From the NCBI GenBank assembly GCA_023954855.1, contig JAGSGY010000003.1:1-64000 (forward strand): a DNA stretch of 64,000 bases. Reading direction: 5' to 3'. The translations under genes were made by a program, and so were the position numbers. Origin of the DNA: Pseudomonadota bacterium (lineage in GTDB: Bacteria > Myxococcota_A > UBA796 > GCA-2862545). The notes below the pieces were generated by a model, which made no database searches, was not told where the DNA came from, and was given only the letters and a program-made list of their open reading frames with translations. This document shows positions 35,492 through 44,273 of the stretch, piece by piece. Positions within the stretch are counted from its first letter, which is position 1, and the number at the start of each line of letters is the position of its first letter.

Positions 35492-36340
35492 ATGCTGCTT
35501 CCCTATGTGAACCGCTTCCAGCGCTGGCGCCTCGGCCGGGCAGGCTTTCGCGACCGCGCGATCGACACCCCGGAGTGTCGGGTCCACGCGCTTGACTTCG
35601 AGGGCAGGGGGGATTTGCCACCTCTGGTGGTCGTTCACGGGATCTGTGCCGAGGGTGCGCAGTTTGCCGACACGCTCTTGGCCCTCCGCCCGCACTTCTC
35701 CCGGATCATCGTTCCGGACCTGCCCGCACACGGCCGCTCGGGCGACCCGAGGGGCGGACTCTCTGCGGACACGCTGTCCTCGTCGACCATGGTGGCGATG
35801 GACGCTCTGATTGACGACTCGGCGCTCGTCGTGGGCAATAGCCTCGGCGGACTGGCGAGCGTCCGGTATGCCCTCGAACGGCCTCACAACGTGCGCGCGC
35901 TCTACCTGTCGTCTCCCGCGGGGGGCTACCAAGAGCCAGACGTCTTTCAGAGCTTCTTGAAGCGCTTGCACCTCACCAGTTGGCGTGAAGGTGTCGCGTT
36001 CGTCTCGCGAATCTACGGGGCGCCACCGCTGCACCGCTTCTTCATCGGGGGCGGTGTCCGCTCCTTGTTCTCACGTCCGACGATGGCGAACTTCGTGCAA
36101 GCGCTGTCGGCGGACGACCTGCTTAGCCCCGAGCAGATCCGCTCCCTCCAGATGCCTGTCCGCCTGGTCTGGGGCGGACGCGACCATCTACTGCCCTACG
36201 AGCAGTTCGAGTTCTACCGAGAGCATCTTCCCGAGACCGCTGTGTTCGAGGAACCCGCGCACTGGGGCCATTGCCCCTATCTGGACACCCCGAAAGAGCT
36301 CGCTCGATCGATTCTCGACTGGGCCGAGGCCGAAGCCTAG
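35492..36340 (+). CDS. Alpha/beta hydrolase
   Basis: This 282-residue hydrolase has VVVHGICAEGAQF for the oxyanion region, nucleophile serine in GNSLGG (about residue 118), an acid in WGGRDHLLP and the histidine in HWGHCP. A cap region with aromatic residues lies between strands 6 and 7. It has no signal peptide, so it should be cytoplasmic. It is transcribed away from the AGCS/NhaC operon, with 166 bp between. It ends 4 bp inside the convergent porin gene. The substrate is unknown; esterase or meta-cleavage hydrolase-like activity is possible. Confidence 0.86.
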   Translation: MLLPYVNRFQRWRLGRAGFRDRAIDTPECRVHALDFEGRGDLPPLVVVHGICAEGAQFADTLLALRPHFSRIIVPDLPAHGRSGDPRGGLSADTLSSSTMVAMDALIDDSALVVGNSLGGLASVRYALERPHNVRALYLSSPAGGYQEPDVFQSFLKRLHLTSWREGVAFVSRIYGAPPLHRFFIGGGVRSLFSRPTMANFVQALSADDLLSPEQIRSLQMPVRLVWGGRDHLLPYEQFEFYREHLPETAVFEEPAHWGHCPYLDTPKELARSILDWAEAEA

Positions 36341-37785
36341 CTCCAGCAGACCCAAGAGCCACCGCCCTCGCTGGCCATGGCTTCCTCCCGCGACCCGTCT
36401 TCGTAGCCCCAGCCGCAGTAGGAACCATCGTCCTGGGGCTCGAGCTCGAAGGTGACGGCGTTGCCGCTCGGCATGGTGGCTTGCACCTGGGCAGTGCCCT
36501 CGGCGTCGTTGCGGTCCACCAGGGTTGCGTCGATCCGAGTTCCAGCCGGGTGTGCATCCGTCGACTCGGTGACCTCGAAGTAGGCGCCGTCACCCTCGAT
36601 GTTCAAGGTGACGCCAGACAGGGCTCCCGAGCCTGCGTAGGCTCCGTCCAAGTCCGTCGAGACCGCACTCGTGAAGGTCGTGGTGCTCTTCTGTCCGCGA
36701 ACGGGGTAGCGGACCTGGAGCCAGAGACGGGCCGTGTCGTTGTTGTAGGCCCGACCGCCGGTCTCTTCGCGGTGCACGAAGCCCACGCCGACGTCGACGC
36801 CGGGTGCGAGGTCTCGCCAAGAAGCGCCGGCGTGGAGGATCAGCACGTCGCCGTTGTCAGAGACACCCATGGCATCGTCGAAGGAGGCGGCGCGTACAGC
36901 GGGCTCGATGCCTCCGATGCCTTCACCCACTGGGATGAAGTAGGAGAGCTGTGCCGACCAGGCGAACTGGCTCGTGTTGGCGGACACATCGGGAGCGATG
37001 ACATTCACGTTGCCGGGCGTGATGCTCAGCAAGTTGGCTTCGCCCATGATGTTGAAGTTCGCGACGCGAAGAAGAACGTCACCGCCCGTTGCGAAGCGGT
37101 TGCTCGTCAGGCCTGGGGCGTAGAAACTCGCAAGTCCTACGCCGAAAGCCGTCTCTCCGGATGGATCCCAGCTGCGGTAGATGTTGCCCTTCGCGAACTC
37201 GAGGCGGGCTGCGGCGAGGATCGAGTTGTCGTTGTTGCCGAAGATGTCGCCGCCGCCGTTAAACGCGCCAACGCGAGCCCGCAAGCCGGAGCTGTGCTGC
37301 CAATCGAAGAGCCCGCCGACTTCACGGTTCGGGGCAATCCAGCTGTGGCCGACGGAGCGCTCCTGAAAGACGAGGTCGGTCGAGGACACGAGGGTGTCGC
37401 GGGAGAAGGGCACGCGCTGCGTGCCGAAGGTCACGGCGATGTCGCTGGCCCCCGCGGTGTGGTCGAAGCCCGCGTAGGCGTCGATGAGCCCGATGTCGCG
37501 CTCTTCCTCGCTGAGGCGGTCAAAGGGGGCGCCGAGCCCAAGGGTGAGCTCGTAGCGAACGAACTTGACCTCACCTTCAACGCCGGCACGGGCACGCTGA
37601 ATCGAGAAGCCCATGTCGTGCTCGGGGTCGCCGTAGCTCGCGGGATCTGCCTGCGGGTCCTCATCCTGGTCGAAAGCGGTCACCCAGGTCTGCACCAGTG
37701 CAGTCGGAGTGGGTGGGGCAATGTCGCCCGCCATCGAGGGCGTGCTGAGCGCGAGTGCGAGAGAAACGATCGTCGAGCGGGTCAT
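36337..37785 (-). CDS. Outer membrane porin, OprO/OprP-like, with extra C-terminal domain
   Basis: The protein has a signal peptide (cleavage after SMA, about residue 19) and then alternating amphipathic strands over about residues 40-370. Segments include FGTQRVPFSRDTLVSSTDLVF and RARVGAFNGGGD, which fit phosphate-selective porins. The last 100 residues are different, with acidic, beta-type sequence ending GWGYEDG and WVCWS and two cysteines. The ATG at 37785 follows an AGGTG at 5 nt. Expression probably starts from a -10 (TATTCT) that overlaps the -10 of the divergent PHP lipoprotein gene. Its last 4 bp overlap the hydrolase. Confidence 0.82.
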   Translation of the reverse strand: MTRSTIVSLALALSTPSMAGDIAPPTPTALVQTWVTAFDQDEDPQADPASYGDPEHDMGFSIQRARAGVEGEVKFVRYELTLGLGAPFDRLSEEERDIGLIDAYAGFDHTAGASDIAVTFGTQRVPFSRDTLVSSTDLVFQERSVGHSWIAPNREVGGLFDWQHSSGLRARVGAFNGGGDIFGNNDNSILAAARLEFAKGNIYRSWDPSGETAFGVGLASFYAPGLTSNRFATGGDVLLRVANFNIMGEANLLSITPGNVNVIAPDVSANTSQFAWSAQLSYFIPVGEGIGGIEPAVRAASFDDAMGVSDNGDVLILHAGASWRDLAPGVDVGVGFVHREETGGRAYNNDTARLWLQVRYPVRGQKSTTTFTSAVSTDLDGAYAGSGALSGVTLNIEGDGAYFEVTESTDAHPAGTRIDATLVDRNDAEGTAQVQATMPSGNAVTFELEPQDDGSYCGWGYEDGSREEAMASEGGGSWVCWS

Positions 37786-37835
37786 TCGTACACCTGTCAC
37801 GTGCGTGGAGGGGTTGCGGGGCCTAGAATAGCCCC
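37786..37835. promoter_or_regulatory. Divergent promoter with overlapping -10 elements
   Basis: Only 50 bp separate the starts of the porin (-) and the PHP lipoprotein (+). TAGAAT at 37824-37829 reads forward and ends exactly 6 nt before the plus-strand ATG. TATTCT at 37830-37825 reads in reverse and would give a leader of about 30 nt with AGGTG for the porin. The two elements share five bases in a near-palindrome (CTAGAATAG). Confidence 0.45.
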
Positions 37836-40800
37836 ATGTCCAGAACCTGCATCCCCGTCGTCTCACTCCTCGCCCTCACTGCCCTGGGTAGCTGCGCTTC
37901 AGAGCCGCAGACCTTTGCCCGTGCAACGCCGATTGAGGACCTCTCACAGGCGATCGGCGGGCCTAAGGCGCTCGCAGCTGAGGGCGACTTCATGCTCGAG
38001 AATGACCAGGTGCGCGTGGTCATCACTGGCGCGCGGAACAGTATGGGCCCCAGCCTCTACGGCGGTTCGCTCATCGATGCGGATCTTCAATGGGGCGATC
38101 CCGCACGCCAGCACGGCAACGGAAACGACCAGCTCGCTGAGATGTTCCCGACGGTGAACCTCAACGTCGCGCGGCCTCTCGACGAGAGCGACGTCTTCAT
38201 CGTGAACGACGGCGCGGATGGCAACCCCGCGGTCATTCGCGTCGTGAGCGCCTACGAGCCCTTCATCACCTTGTTGGGGGCCCTCTGGGGCATCGTCGGT
38301 GCACCCGACTTCCACATGGTGACCGACTACGTCGTCGAGCCGGGCAAGCCCTGGGTCACGATCAAGACCAGCGCCGTGTTCGGAGAGACCTCCCTCGAAG
38401 ACCTTCCCGCACCGGATGACGGCGAGTCTGTCGACTACGGCGTGGACACCCTGCCGGCCTTGGACTGGGCCATCGAGAGCGGCGTGGTCATTGGCGACTT
38501 CTACTTGCAGGGCGGCTCGATCGACGTATTCGCGCCTGGCGACGGCTTCGACGAGGATGGCTTGGTGTTTGAGGCCTTCGAGGCCGGACAGAACACCTTT
38601 CAAGAGCCCTTCTCTTTCCCGTACCTCGCGGGCACGGGTGACGGCATCAGCTACGGCATCGCGCCTGCGGAAGGAAACATCTTCGTTCCGCTGTTCACTG
38701 CCTCTCAAACCGTCGCGTTCGGTGGTGGCAAAGAGGGCGACGGCACCGATGACCGCTTCCCAGCAGGAACTGCGCTGACCTACGAGCGCTACTTCTTCAT
38801 TGGCCACGGCGATGTCGGCTCCATCTTCGATGGCTACGCTGAAGCTCGCGACGTGCCGACCGGCAAGCTCTCCGGAACGGTCGCAGAGCAGGGGACAGGG
38901 CTTGGTCTCTCCGGCATGCACGTCTTCCTGTTCGAGCCCGGTGGTGAGAACCCCGTCCTGCAGTGGGAGACCGACGTTGATCCCCGCGATGAGACGGCGG
39001 ATGGCTCGTTTGCGGGCAAGGTTCCGGTGGGCGACTGGGAGTTGCTCGCGCACCGGCACGGGCGTCCCGATGGAGAGCGCCTGTCCATCTCGGTGGCCGA
39101 AGGCGAAGACGTCGCCGTTCGACTCGAGTCCCCTCGTCCCGGCCTGTTCACCTACACCGTGCGCGATCAGACTGACCAGACGGTCCCCGCCAAGGTCACC
39201 ATCTTCCGTGCCGACCAGGGAGCGCCGTCGCGCGACCCTGACCTCGGCGACGGCTTCGAAGCGTTGACAGCTGGCTACGGTCGTCCGGAGATGGTCCTGT
39301 TTCCCATGTACGGGTACGGCGAAGTGGAGCTCCCCGACGGCGACTACATTGCAGTGGCTTCGCGTGGCCTCGAGTACGAGATCCACGTCTCGGAGCCGTT
39401 TGTGATCGACAGCTCACGGACCCATCACACCGACTTCCAGGTCATCCACGCGATCGATTCCGACGGCTGGATCTCAGCAGACCTCCACGTGCACGCGCAG
39501 CCCTCGCACGACTCGGGTGTGCGCCTGCATGACCGCGTCCGCACCATGGTCAGCGAAGGCGTCGAGTTCTTCGTGTCCACCGACCACGACTACATCACGG
39601 ACTACGGGCCGGTCGTGGAAGACCTGCAAATGGAAGAGTTCGTGAAGACCGCTGTGGGCGTCGAGACGACAACCATCGAAATTGGCCACTTTCTCTCGTT
39701 CCCGCAGCAGAGCAACTTCCTGGGTCACGCCGGCGGCGCCTACGACTGGACCGACCAGACGCCCGACGACATCGTCGAGCAGCTGTACGAGATGGGTGAA
39801 GATGCCGGCTACGACCCAATCGTCTTCGTGGGCCACCCGCGCGACGGCATTCTTGGCTACTTCGACCAGTACGGCCTGAACCCGTACGGCGGCCAGCCGG
39901 GGGTCGATGATGAGCCCGGTGTGGCGAAATTCTCGCCGGGCCTGACGTCGGCGACGAACCCGCTCCTCAACGGCGACAACTTCACCTTCGACGTCGACGC
40001 GCTCGAGCTGCTGAACGGCAAGCGCCTGGCCTGGTTCCGCACGCCGACGCAGCCCGAGATGGACGCGTTCAAGGCCGATCCCGACTCGCAGCCCATCTAC
40101 GAGTGGATGACCCGTACGATGGAGGAGCAGGACGAGCTGGAGAACGGCATCTACAAGCTGGGCTACGGCTTTGAGGGCGAGATCGACGACTGGTTCACGC
40201 TCCTCAATCTCGGCTTCCGCCACACCGCCCTGGGCAACTCCGACACGCACGGCTGGACGAGCACCGAGTCCGGTTGTCCACGCAGCTACATTCTTAGCGA
40301 CACGGACACTCCAGCCCTGATCGACGACCAAGCCATCGCCGATGCGGTGCGAAACCACAAGGTGGTGGCCTCGTACGGTCCGTTCGTGCGTTTCTGGGCC
40401 AATGAAGGCGAGATTGGCGACCAGATCAGCACTGAAGGCGGAGCCGTCGAGTTCACCATCGAGGTGCAGGCACCGACCTGGATTGGCGTCGACCGCGTCG
40501 AGTTCTACGAGAACGGCACGCTCGTCGAGGAATTCCCCGTGGACCCGGCCGTCGACTCGATGCGCTTCCTCGAGACCTTCGAGCGTGAGGTCGCCGAGGA
40601 TGCCTGGTTCACGGTCATCGTGACCGGCGAGTCGGACCTCGCGCCGCTGTTTTCACCCGTGGAGATTCCGTACGTGCCGCTCGAGGAGGTCGTGACCGAG
40701 GCCCTGGGTGGAGTCAGTGCGGTCTCCAACTTGCTCACCGCGGCAGAGCCTTTCCCCCGCGTGTACCCGATTCACCCGTACGCGCTCACCAACCCGATCT

Positions 40801-40883
40801 GGGTGGACGTGGACGGGGATGGATGGGATGCACCGGGTGTGCCCGGTTGGCTCGAGGAGCCGGAAGAGCCGGCGGCCCGCTAG
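37836..40883 (+). CDS. Large lipoprotein with PHP-type metal-dependent domain
   Basis: A lipoprotein signal (LTALGSC, Cys at about 20) leads a 1015-residue protein. Residues 30-340 are beta-sandwich-like and unrecognised. Residues 345-530 look like two carboxypeptidase-regulatory or Ig-type modules (KLSGTVAEQGTGLGLSGMHV, LFTYTVRDQTDQTVPAKVTI). A PHP-type domain follows: DLHVHAQPSHDS, STDHD, VGHPRDG and GNSDTHGW supply the metal ligands. A beta domain closes it. Action is probably phosphoester or related hydrolysis outside the cytoplasm. No ribosome binding site is near the ATG; TAGAAT lies 6 nt upstream. Sharing a promoter with an OprP-like porin suggests linked roles, perhaps in phosphate scavenging. 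Confidence 0.82.
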   Translation: MSRTCIPVVSLLALTALGSCASEPQTFARATPIEDLSQAIGGPKALAAEGDFMLENDQVRVVITGARNSMGPSLYGGSLIDADLQWGDPARQHGNGNDQLAEMFPTVNLNVARPLDESDVFIVNDGADGNPAVIRVVSAYEPFITLLGALWGIVGAPDFHMVTDYVVEPGKPWVTIKTSAVFGETSLEDLPAPDDGESVDYGVDTLPALDWAIESGVVIGDFYLQGGSIDVFAPGDGFDEDGLVFEAFEAGQNTFQEPFSFPYLAGTGDGISYGIAPAEGNIFVPLFTASQTVAFGGGKEGDGTDDRFPAGTALTYERYFFIGHGDVGSIFDGYAEARDVPTGKLSGTVAEQGTGLGLSGMHVFLFEPGGENPVLQWETDVDPRDETADGSFAGKVPVGDWELLAHRHGRPDGERLSISVAEGEDVAVRLESPRPGLFTYTVRDQTDQTVPAKVTIFRADQGAPSRDPDLGDGFEALTAGYGRPEMVLFPMYGYGEVELPDGDYIAVASRGLEYEIHVSEPFVIDSSRTHHTDFQVIHAIDSDGWISADLHVHAQPSHDSGVRLHDRVRTMVSEGVEFFVSTDHDYITDYGPVVEDLQMEEFVKTAVGVETTTIEIGHFLSFPQQSNFLGHAGGAYDWTDQTPDDIVEQLYEMGEDAGYDPIVFVGHPRDGILGYFDQYGLNPYGGQPGVDDEPGVAKFSPGLTSATNPLLNGDNFTFDVDALELLNGKRLAWFRTPTQPEMDAFKADPDSQPIYEWMTRTMEEQDELENGIYKLGYGFEGEIDDWFTLLNLGFRHTALGNSDTHGWTSTESGCPRSYILSDTDTPALIDDQAIADAVRNHKVVASYGPFVRFWANEGEIGDQISTEGGAVEFTIEVQAPTWIGVDRVEFYENGTLVEEFPVDPAVDSMRFLETFEREVAEDAWFTVIVTGESDLAPLFSPVEIPYVPLEEVVTEALGGVSAVSNLLTAAEPFPRVYPIHPYALTNPIWVDVDGDGWDAPGVPGWLEEPEEPAAR

Positions 40884-40893
40884 GCGCGGACGA

Positions 40894-40935
40894 AAGAACC
40901 CCGCCGGCTCGAACGAGGGGGGCGGGGCCTTCGAA
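40894..40935 (-). terminator. Putative terminator between convergent genes
   Basis: CCCCGCC at 40899-40905 pairs with GGCGGGG at 40921-40927. Read on the minus strand, the stem is followed by TTCTTTC, so it best serves the dehydrogenase gene at 40951-42264. The 15-nt loop is long, which lowers confidence. Confidence 0.4.
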
Positions 40936-40950
40936 CAATCGCGAGGGTCG

Positions 40951-42264
40951 CTAGCGGCTGAGCTCAATCTGCCGGATGGAGCGGATGGCTCGCGGATCCC
41001 CGGCGAGGTCCTTGGCGCGCTGCACGAGCGCTTGAAGCTCTTCCGTCTTGAGTGGACGGTCGAGAACCGACAGGTCGTAGGCCACGCCGTTCGGGAAGTC
41101 GAGGTGGGTCGAGCCAAGGTTGGAGGCCTCGGCCTCGTAGATGGCGTCGTCCACGGCCTTCTTCGTTCCGCGCGCGGTCGAGTGGACCACCGCAAGAATA
41201 GCGCCACCCGCGGCGGAGCCCGCAACGGCGAGCTGGGCCTTCGGCGAGAACACGCAGTCGCGAATCGAGCCAAAGCGCGAAACGGCGCCCATGGTCTGGC
41301 TGACACGACGTGCGATGCGCGGCTGCGCCTCCTGCGTGGCCGCGCCGATGTGGGGCGTACAGGTGATGCGCATCTGCCCGGCGTAGGGGTTCTCCCAGGC
41401 CTTCGCGCCTGGCGTGGGCTCCTCGGGGTAGACGTCGACGGCAGCACGGCGAACCGCCCCGTCTTCGACGGCTTTGAGGAGCGCGTCGGCGCTATGAAGG
41501 TTGCCGCGAGCCAGGTTCAAGAACAGGCGCGGCGACGGCATGGGGCGATTCTTCGCGAGCATTCCCAGGAAGGGGTCGAGCAAGAACGCGTTGTCGCGGC
41601 CCTGCGGGTCGCGGGCACTCGTGTGCACCGAGACGATGTCGCTGGACTTGAACAGCTCTTCGATAGAGTCGACCGGGTCCCAGCCCATCTCGGCGCCGAC
41701 TTCGGTGGCGACGAGACGTGCATCGAAGAAGCACACCTCAAGCCCCATGGCTTCGGCGGCGCGGGCGACCTGGCGACCAATGTTGCCGAGTCCGAGGATG
41801 CCGAGACGCTTGCCTCGCACCTCGAAGCGACCGACCGCGGTCTTTTCCCACTTGTGCTCGCTCATGAGCACGTCGGTCTCGTAGAAGCGGCGCGACAGCG
41901 CGATCATGTGGCCGATGGCCATCTCGACGACGCTGCGCCCATTTGAGACGGGGTCGTTGTAGACCATCACGCCATGGTCGGCGCATGCCTCTTTGTCGAT
42001 GCTGTCATCGCCGATGCAGCAGAGCTGAATGGCCGACAGCTTCGGGCACGACTCCACCACGCGACGCGTAATGGGCACCCGGCTGCGCTTGAAGACCACT
42101 TCGGCACCGTAGTCCTGAATCGCCTTGATCAGGCTGTCTTCATCAGGGACTTCGGAGAGGCGAAGTGCCTCGATTCCGACCAACGCGAGGCGCTCATCGA
42201 GCGTCTCGTGTGGGTTCTCAACCACGAGGGCCTTGGTGTATGGACCAGTGTGGATTCGCGGCAT
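40951..42264 (-). CDS. D-isomer-specific 2-hydroxyacid dehydrogenase, SerA-like
   Basis: This 437-residue NAD-dependent dehydrogenase has GKRLGILGLGNIGRQVARAA as nucleotide-binding loop, NLARGNLH with the active arginine region, a VDVYPEEP segment, and the catalytic histidine in TPHIGAAT. The last 60 residues look like half of an ACT-type domain (YDLSVLDRPLKTEELQ). The closest function is 3-phosphoglycerate dehydrogenase of serine synthesis, but another 2-hydroxyacid substrate is possible. The ATG follows the NYN gene stop by 1 bp, so the two are one transcript. Confidence 0.85.
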   Translation of the reverse strand: MPRIHTGPYTKALVVENPHETLDERLALVGIEALRLSEVPDEDSLIKAIQDYGAEVVFKRSRVPITRRVVESCPKLSAIQLCCIGDDSIDKEACADHGVMVYNDPVSNGRSVVEMAIGHMIALSRRFYETDVLMSEHKWEKTAVGRFEVRGKRLGILGLGNIGRQVARAAEAMGLEVCFFDARLVATEVGAEMGWDPVDSIEELFKSSDIVSVHTSARDPQGRDNAFLLDPFLGMLAKNRPMPSPRLFLNLARGNLHSADALLKAVEDGAVRRAAVDVYPEEPTPGAKAWENPYAGQMRITCTPHIGAATQEAQPRIARRVSQTMGAVSRFGSIRDCVFSPKAQLAVAGSAAGGAILAVVHSTARGTKKAVDDAIYEAEASNLGSTHLDFPNGVAYDLSVLDRPLKTEELQALVQRAKDLAGDPRAIRSIRQIELSR

Positions 42265-42265
42265 C

Positions 42266-44062
42266 TCAGGCCTCGTCTTCGGTCTTCTTCTTGGTGGTGC
42301 GACGGCGACGCGGGGCCCGCTTGGGCTTCTCTTCCGCAGCGGGCTCCTCGGCGGGCGCCTCTTCGGCGGCTGGGGCCTCTTCAGCAGGCGCCGCTTCGAC
42401 AGCGGGCTCCTCGACCAGGAGGAGATCCTCTGCGGCAGCGGCCTCCGCCTTCGGCGCGGCCTTCGCCGTGGCCTTCTTCTTGCGGGTGCGCTTCTTCGGC
42501 TTCGGCTTCTCTTCGACCGGGGCCTCTTCCGCGGCGGGGGCCTCGGGCTCGGCGGCCGGAGCCTCTTCTTCGAGGATCAGCGCGTCGTCATCGGACGAGA
42601 TCTCGAGGATCTTGTCGAGGTCCGAGGCGGCAGTCTCCGCATCAGGCATAGGACGCTCTTCGGTTTCCTCGAAGACCAACAGGCCGTCGAGGTCGAGGTC
42701 GTCCATCGAGGTCGCGGGCGCGGCCTTCGAGGCCTTGGGCGCATCGTCGCCACCCTCGGCAGGAGGTGCGGCGAGCCAGGCAAGGGCCTCTTCGACTTCG
42801 CGCGCGCGGTCTGCGTTGCCCAAGAAGAGCTCGGCGAGGACGGCCGGCGGAGCGAGCTCCTCGCCCGATGCGCGAAGCTCGGTGAGGTAGATGCCCATCG
42901 CGGCTTCGTTCAGCTTCTCGGCGTTGCGGTCGAGGGTGAACGGGGCCTGGAAGGTCCGAATCGGCGTGCCATCGCGATGAATCAGCACATTCGCCTTGAG
43001 CAGAGCGTCGAACACGCCGTTGACGCTCTCCTTGGGCAAGTCGGGGTGGGTACGGCGGAGACGCTTGCGCACATCCTCCTGCACGAACTTCGCAGTCACA
43101 CGGCGACGGCGCTTGCGGCGGTCCTCGACGACGGTCTCGAGGGTCTCGAGTAGCGTCCGGCGAGTGGGCGCCGAGAGCGGATCAAAGCCACGGCTCGCAA
43201 GCAGCTTCGCAGTTGCGTGCGCGCTCTCGGGCATGTAGGCGTCGATGTACGGCCCGCCCGACGGGGCAGGGGCCTTGCGCTCACCGTTTCCTCCGGAAGG
43301 AGCGGAGCTCTCGCCCTCGACCAGGTCGACGCGGTAGCCGCCCGACTTGGGGTCGCGAACGACGTTCAGGCGGCCAGCGTCCTGCGCCGCTTCGAGGAAG
43401 CGTGCGAAGGACGAGAAACGAAGATCGCTCTCGGAGAAATCGGGGCTGCGGCGAAGCATCGCGCCCTTGAGCACGCTCGCCAGCGGCGGATCCGGGTTCT
43501 CGCGCTGCAGGCCCTGGATGGCTGCGGCGGCGAGGTCGAAGGCGGTCTCGCGGGTCATGCGGCGGTTGCCACGTCCACGGTCGTTCGACTGACGGCGACG
43601 GTTGGTCGCGATGTTGTCGTAGAAGAAGAACTCGTCGCAAGCGTCGATGAGCAAGCGGCTCGTCGACGAGCGGCAGCCGCAGCCGATGACGCGCTTGTTG
43701 TGCTCGCGCAGTTTCTGAGCAAGCGGCGTAAAGTCACTGTCTCCCGACACAATCACGTAGGTCGAGATGTAGTCGCGTGTGAGGGCAAGCTCGAGACAGT
43801 CGACGACCATCGCGATGTCGGCGCGGTTCTTGTCCTGCATGCCGTGCGAGGTCAACTCGTACATGGTCACGTTGGCGCGAAGCAGGTCCTGCTTGAAGCG
43901 CGCGAAGCGTCCCCAGTCGGCGTAGCTTCGGGCGACAAGAATGCGTCCCTTGTCCTTGACGCGGGCCATGACGGCATGGACATCGAATCGTCCGAGGCCG
44001 TCCTTTTCGGTGCCCGCTGCAATGTTTTCAAAGTCGATCAGTACCGCTAGGGTCTCTTCCAC
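42266..44062 (-). CDS. NYN-domain (LabA/DUF88-like) protein with OST-HTH/LOTUS domain
   Basis: This 598-residue protein begins with an NYN nuclease domain (about 1-155): LIDFENIAAG, ADWGRF, NRADIAMVVD and SGDSDFTPL supply the acidic metal-binding residues. An OST-HTH/LOTUS domain is at about 180-255 (LASVLKGAMLRRSPDFSES). A second helical region at 290-430 may be another winged helix. From about 430 the protein is an Ala/Glu/Pro tail with KPKKRTRKKK and KRAPRRRRTTKKK basic blocks. RNA binding and cleavage are likely. I chose the GTG at 44062, with GGAG 6 nt upstream; a longer reading would enter the divergent MoxR region. A SerA-like gene follows after 1 bp. Confidence 0.85.
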   Translation of the reverse strand: MEETLAVLIDFENIAAGTEKDGLGRFDVHAVMARVKDKGRILVARSYADWGRFARFKQDLLRANVTMYELTSHGMQDKNRADIAMVVDCLELALTRDYISTYVIVSGDSDFTPLAQKLREHNKRVIGCGCRSSTSRLLIDACDEFFFYDNIATNRRRQSNDRGRGNRRMTRETAFDLAAAAIQGLQRENPDPPLASVLKGAMLRRSPDFSESDLRFSSFARFLEAAQDAGRLNVVRDPKSGGYRVDLVEGESSAPSGGNGERKAPAPSGGPYIDAYMPESAHATAKLLASRGFDPLSAPTRRTLLETLETVVEDRRKRRRRVTAKFVQEDVRKRLRRTHPDLPKESVNGVFDALLKANVLIHRDGTPIRTFQAPFTLDRNAEKLNEAAMGIYLTELRASGEELAPPAVLAELFLGNADRAREVEEALAWLAAPPAEGGDDAPKASKAAPATSMDDLDLDGLLVFEETEERPMPDAETAASDLDKILEISSDDDALILEEEAPAAEPEAPAAEEAPVEEKPKPKKRTRKKKATAKAAPKAEAAAAEDLLLVEEPAVEAAPAEEAPAAEEAPAEEPAAEEKPKRAPRRRRTTKKKTEDEA

Positions 44063-44273
44063 GTTGTTCTCCGCGAATGTGTCGCGTGTTGTTGTTTCCC
44101 CGTGGGAGGCCGCCTTTGCCGGAGCAGACGCCTGTGGGCCACGGGGCGTGGGGTCAGCTCGCGACGAGCCACACCGCCGCCAGCCGCATAAGCGGGCAGA
44201 CAGACCCGCACAAGGTGAACCGCACTGCCGTCTGCAGTGAGGACACCCACCCGCGGGCCGGGAGACGACGTTC

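Noticed and set aside
36271-38157. A plus-strand open frame across the porin gene (628 codons)
   Set aside because: The minus-strand reading has a signal peptide and porin strands; the plus reading is a codon-bias shadow.
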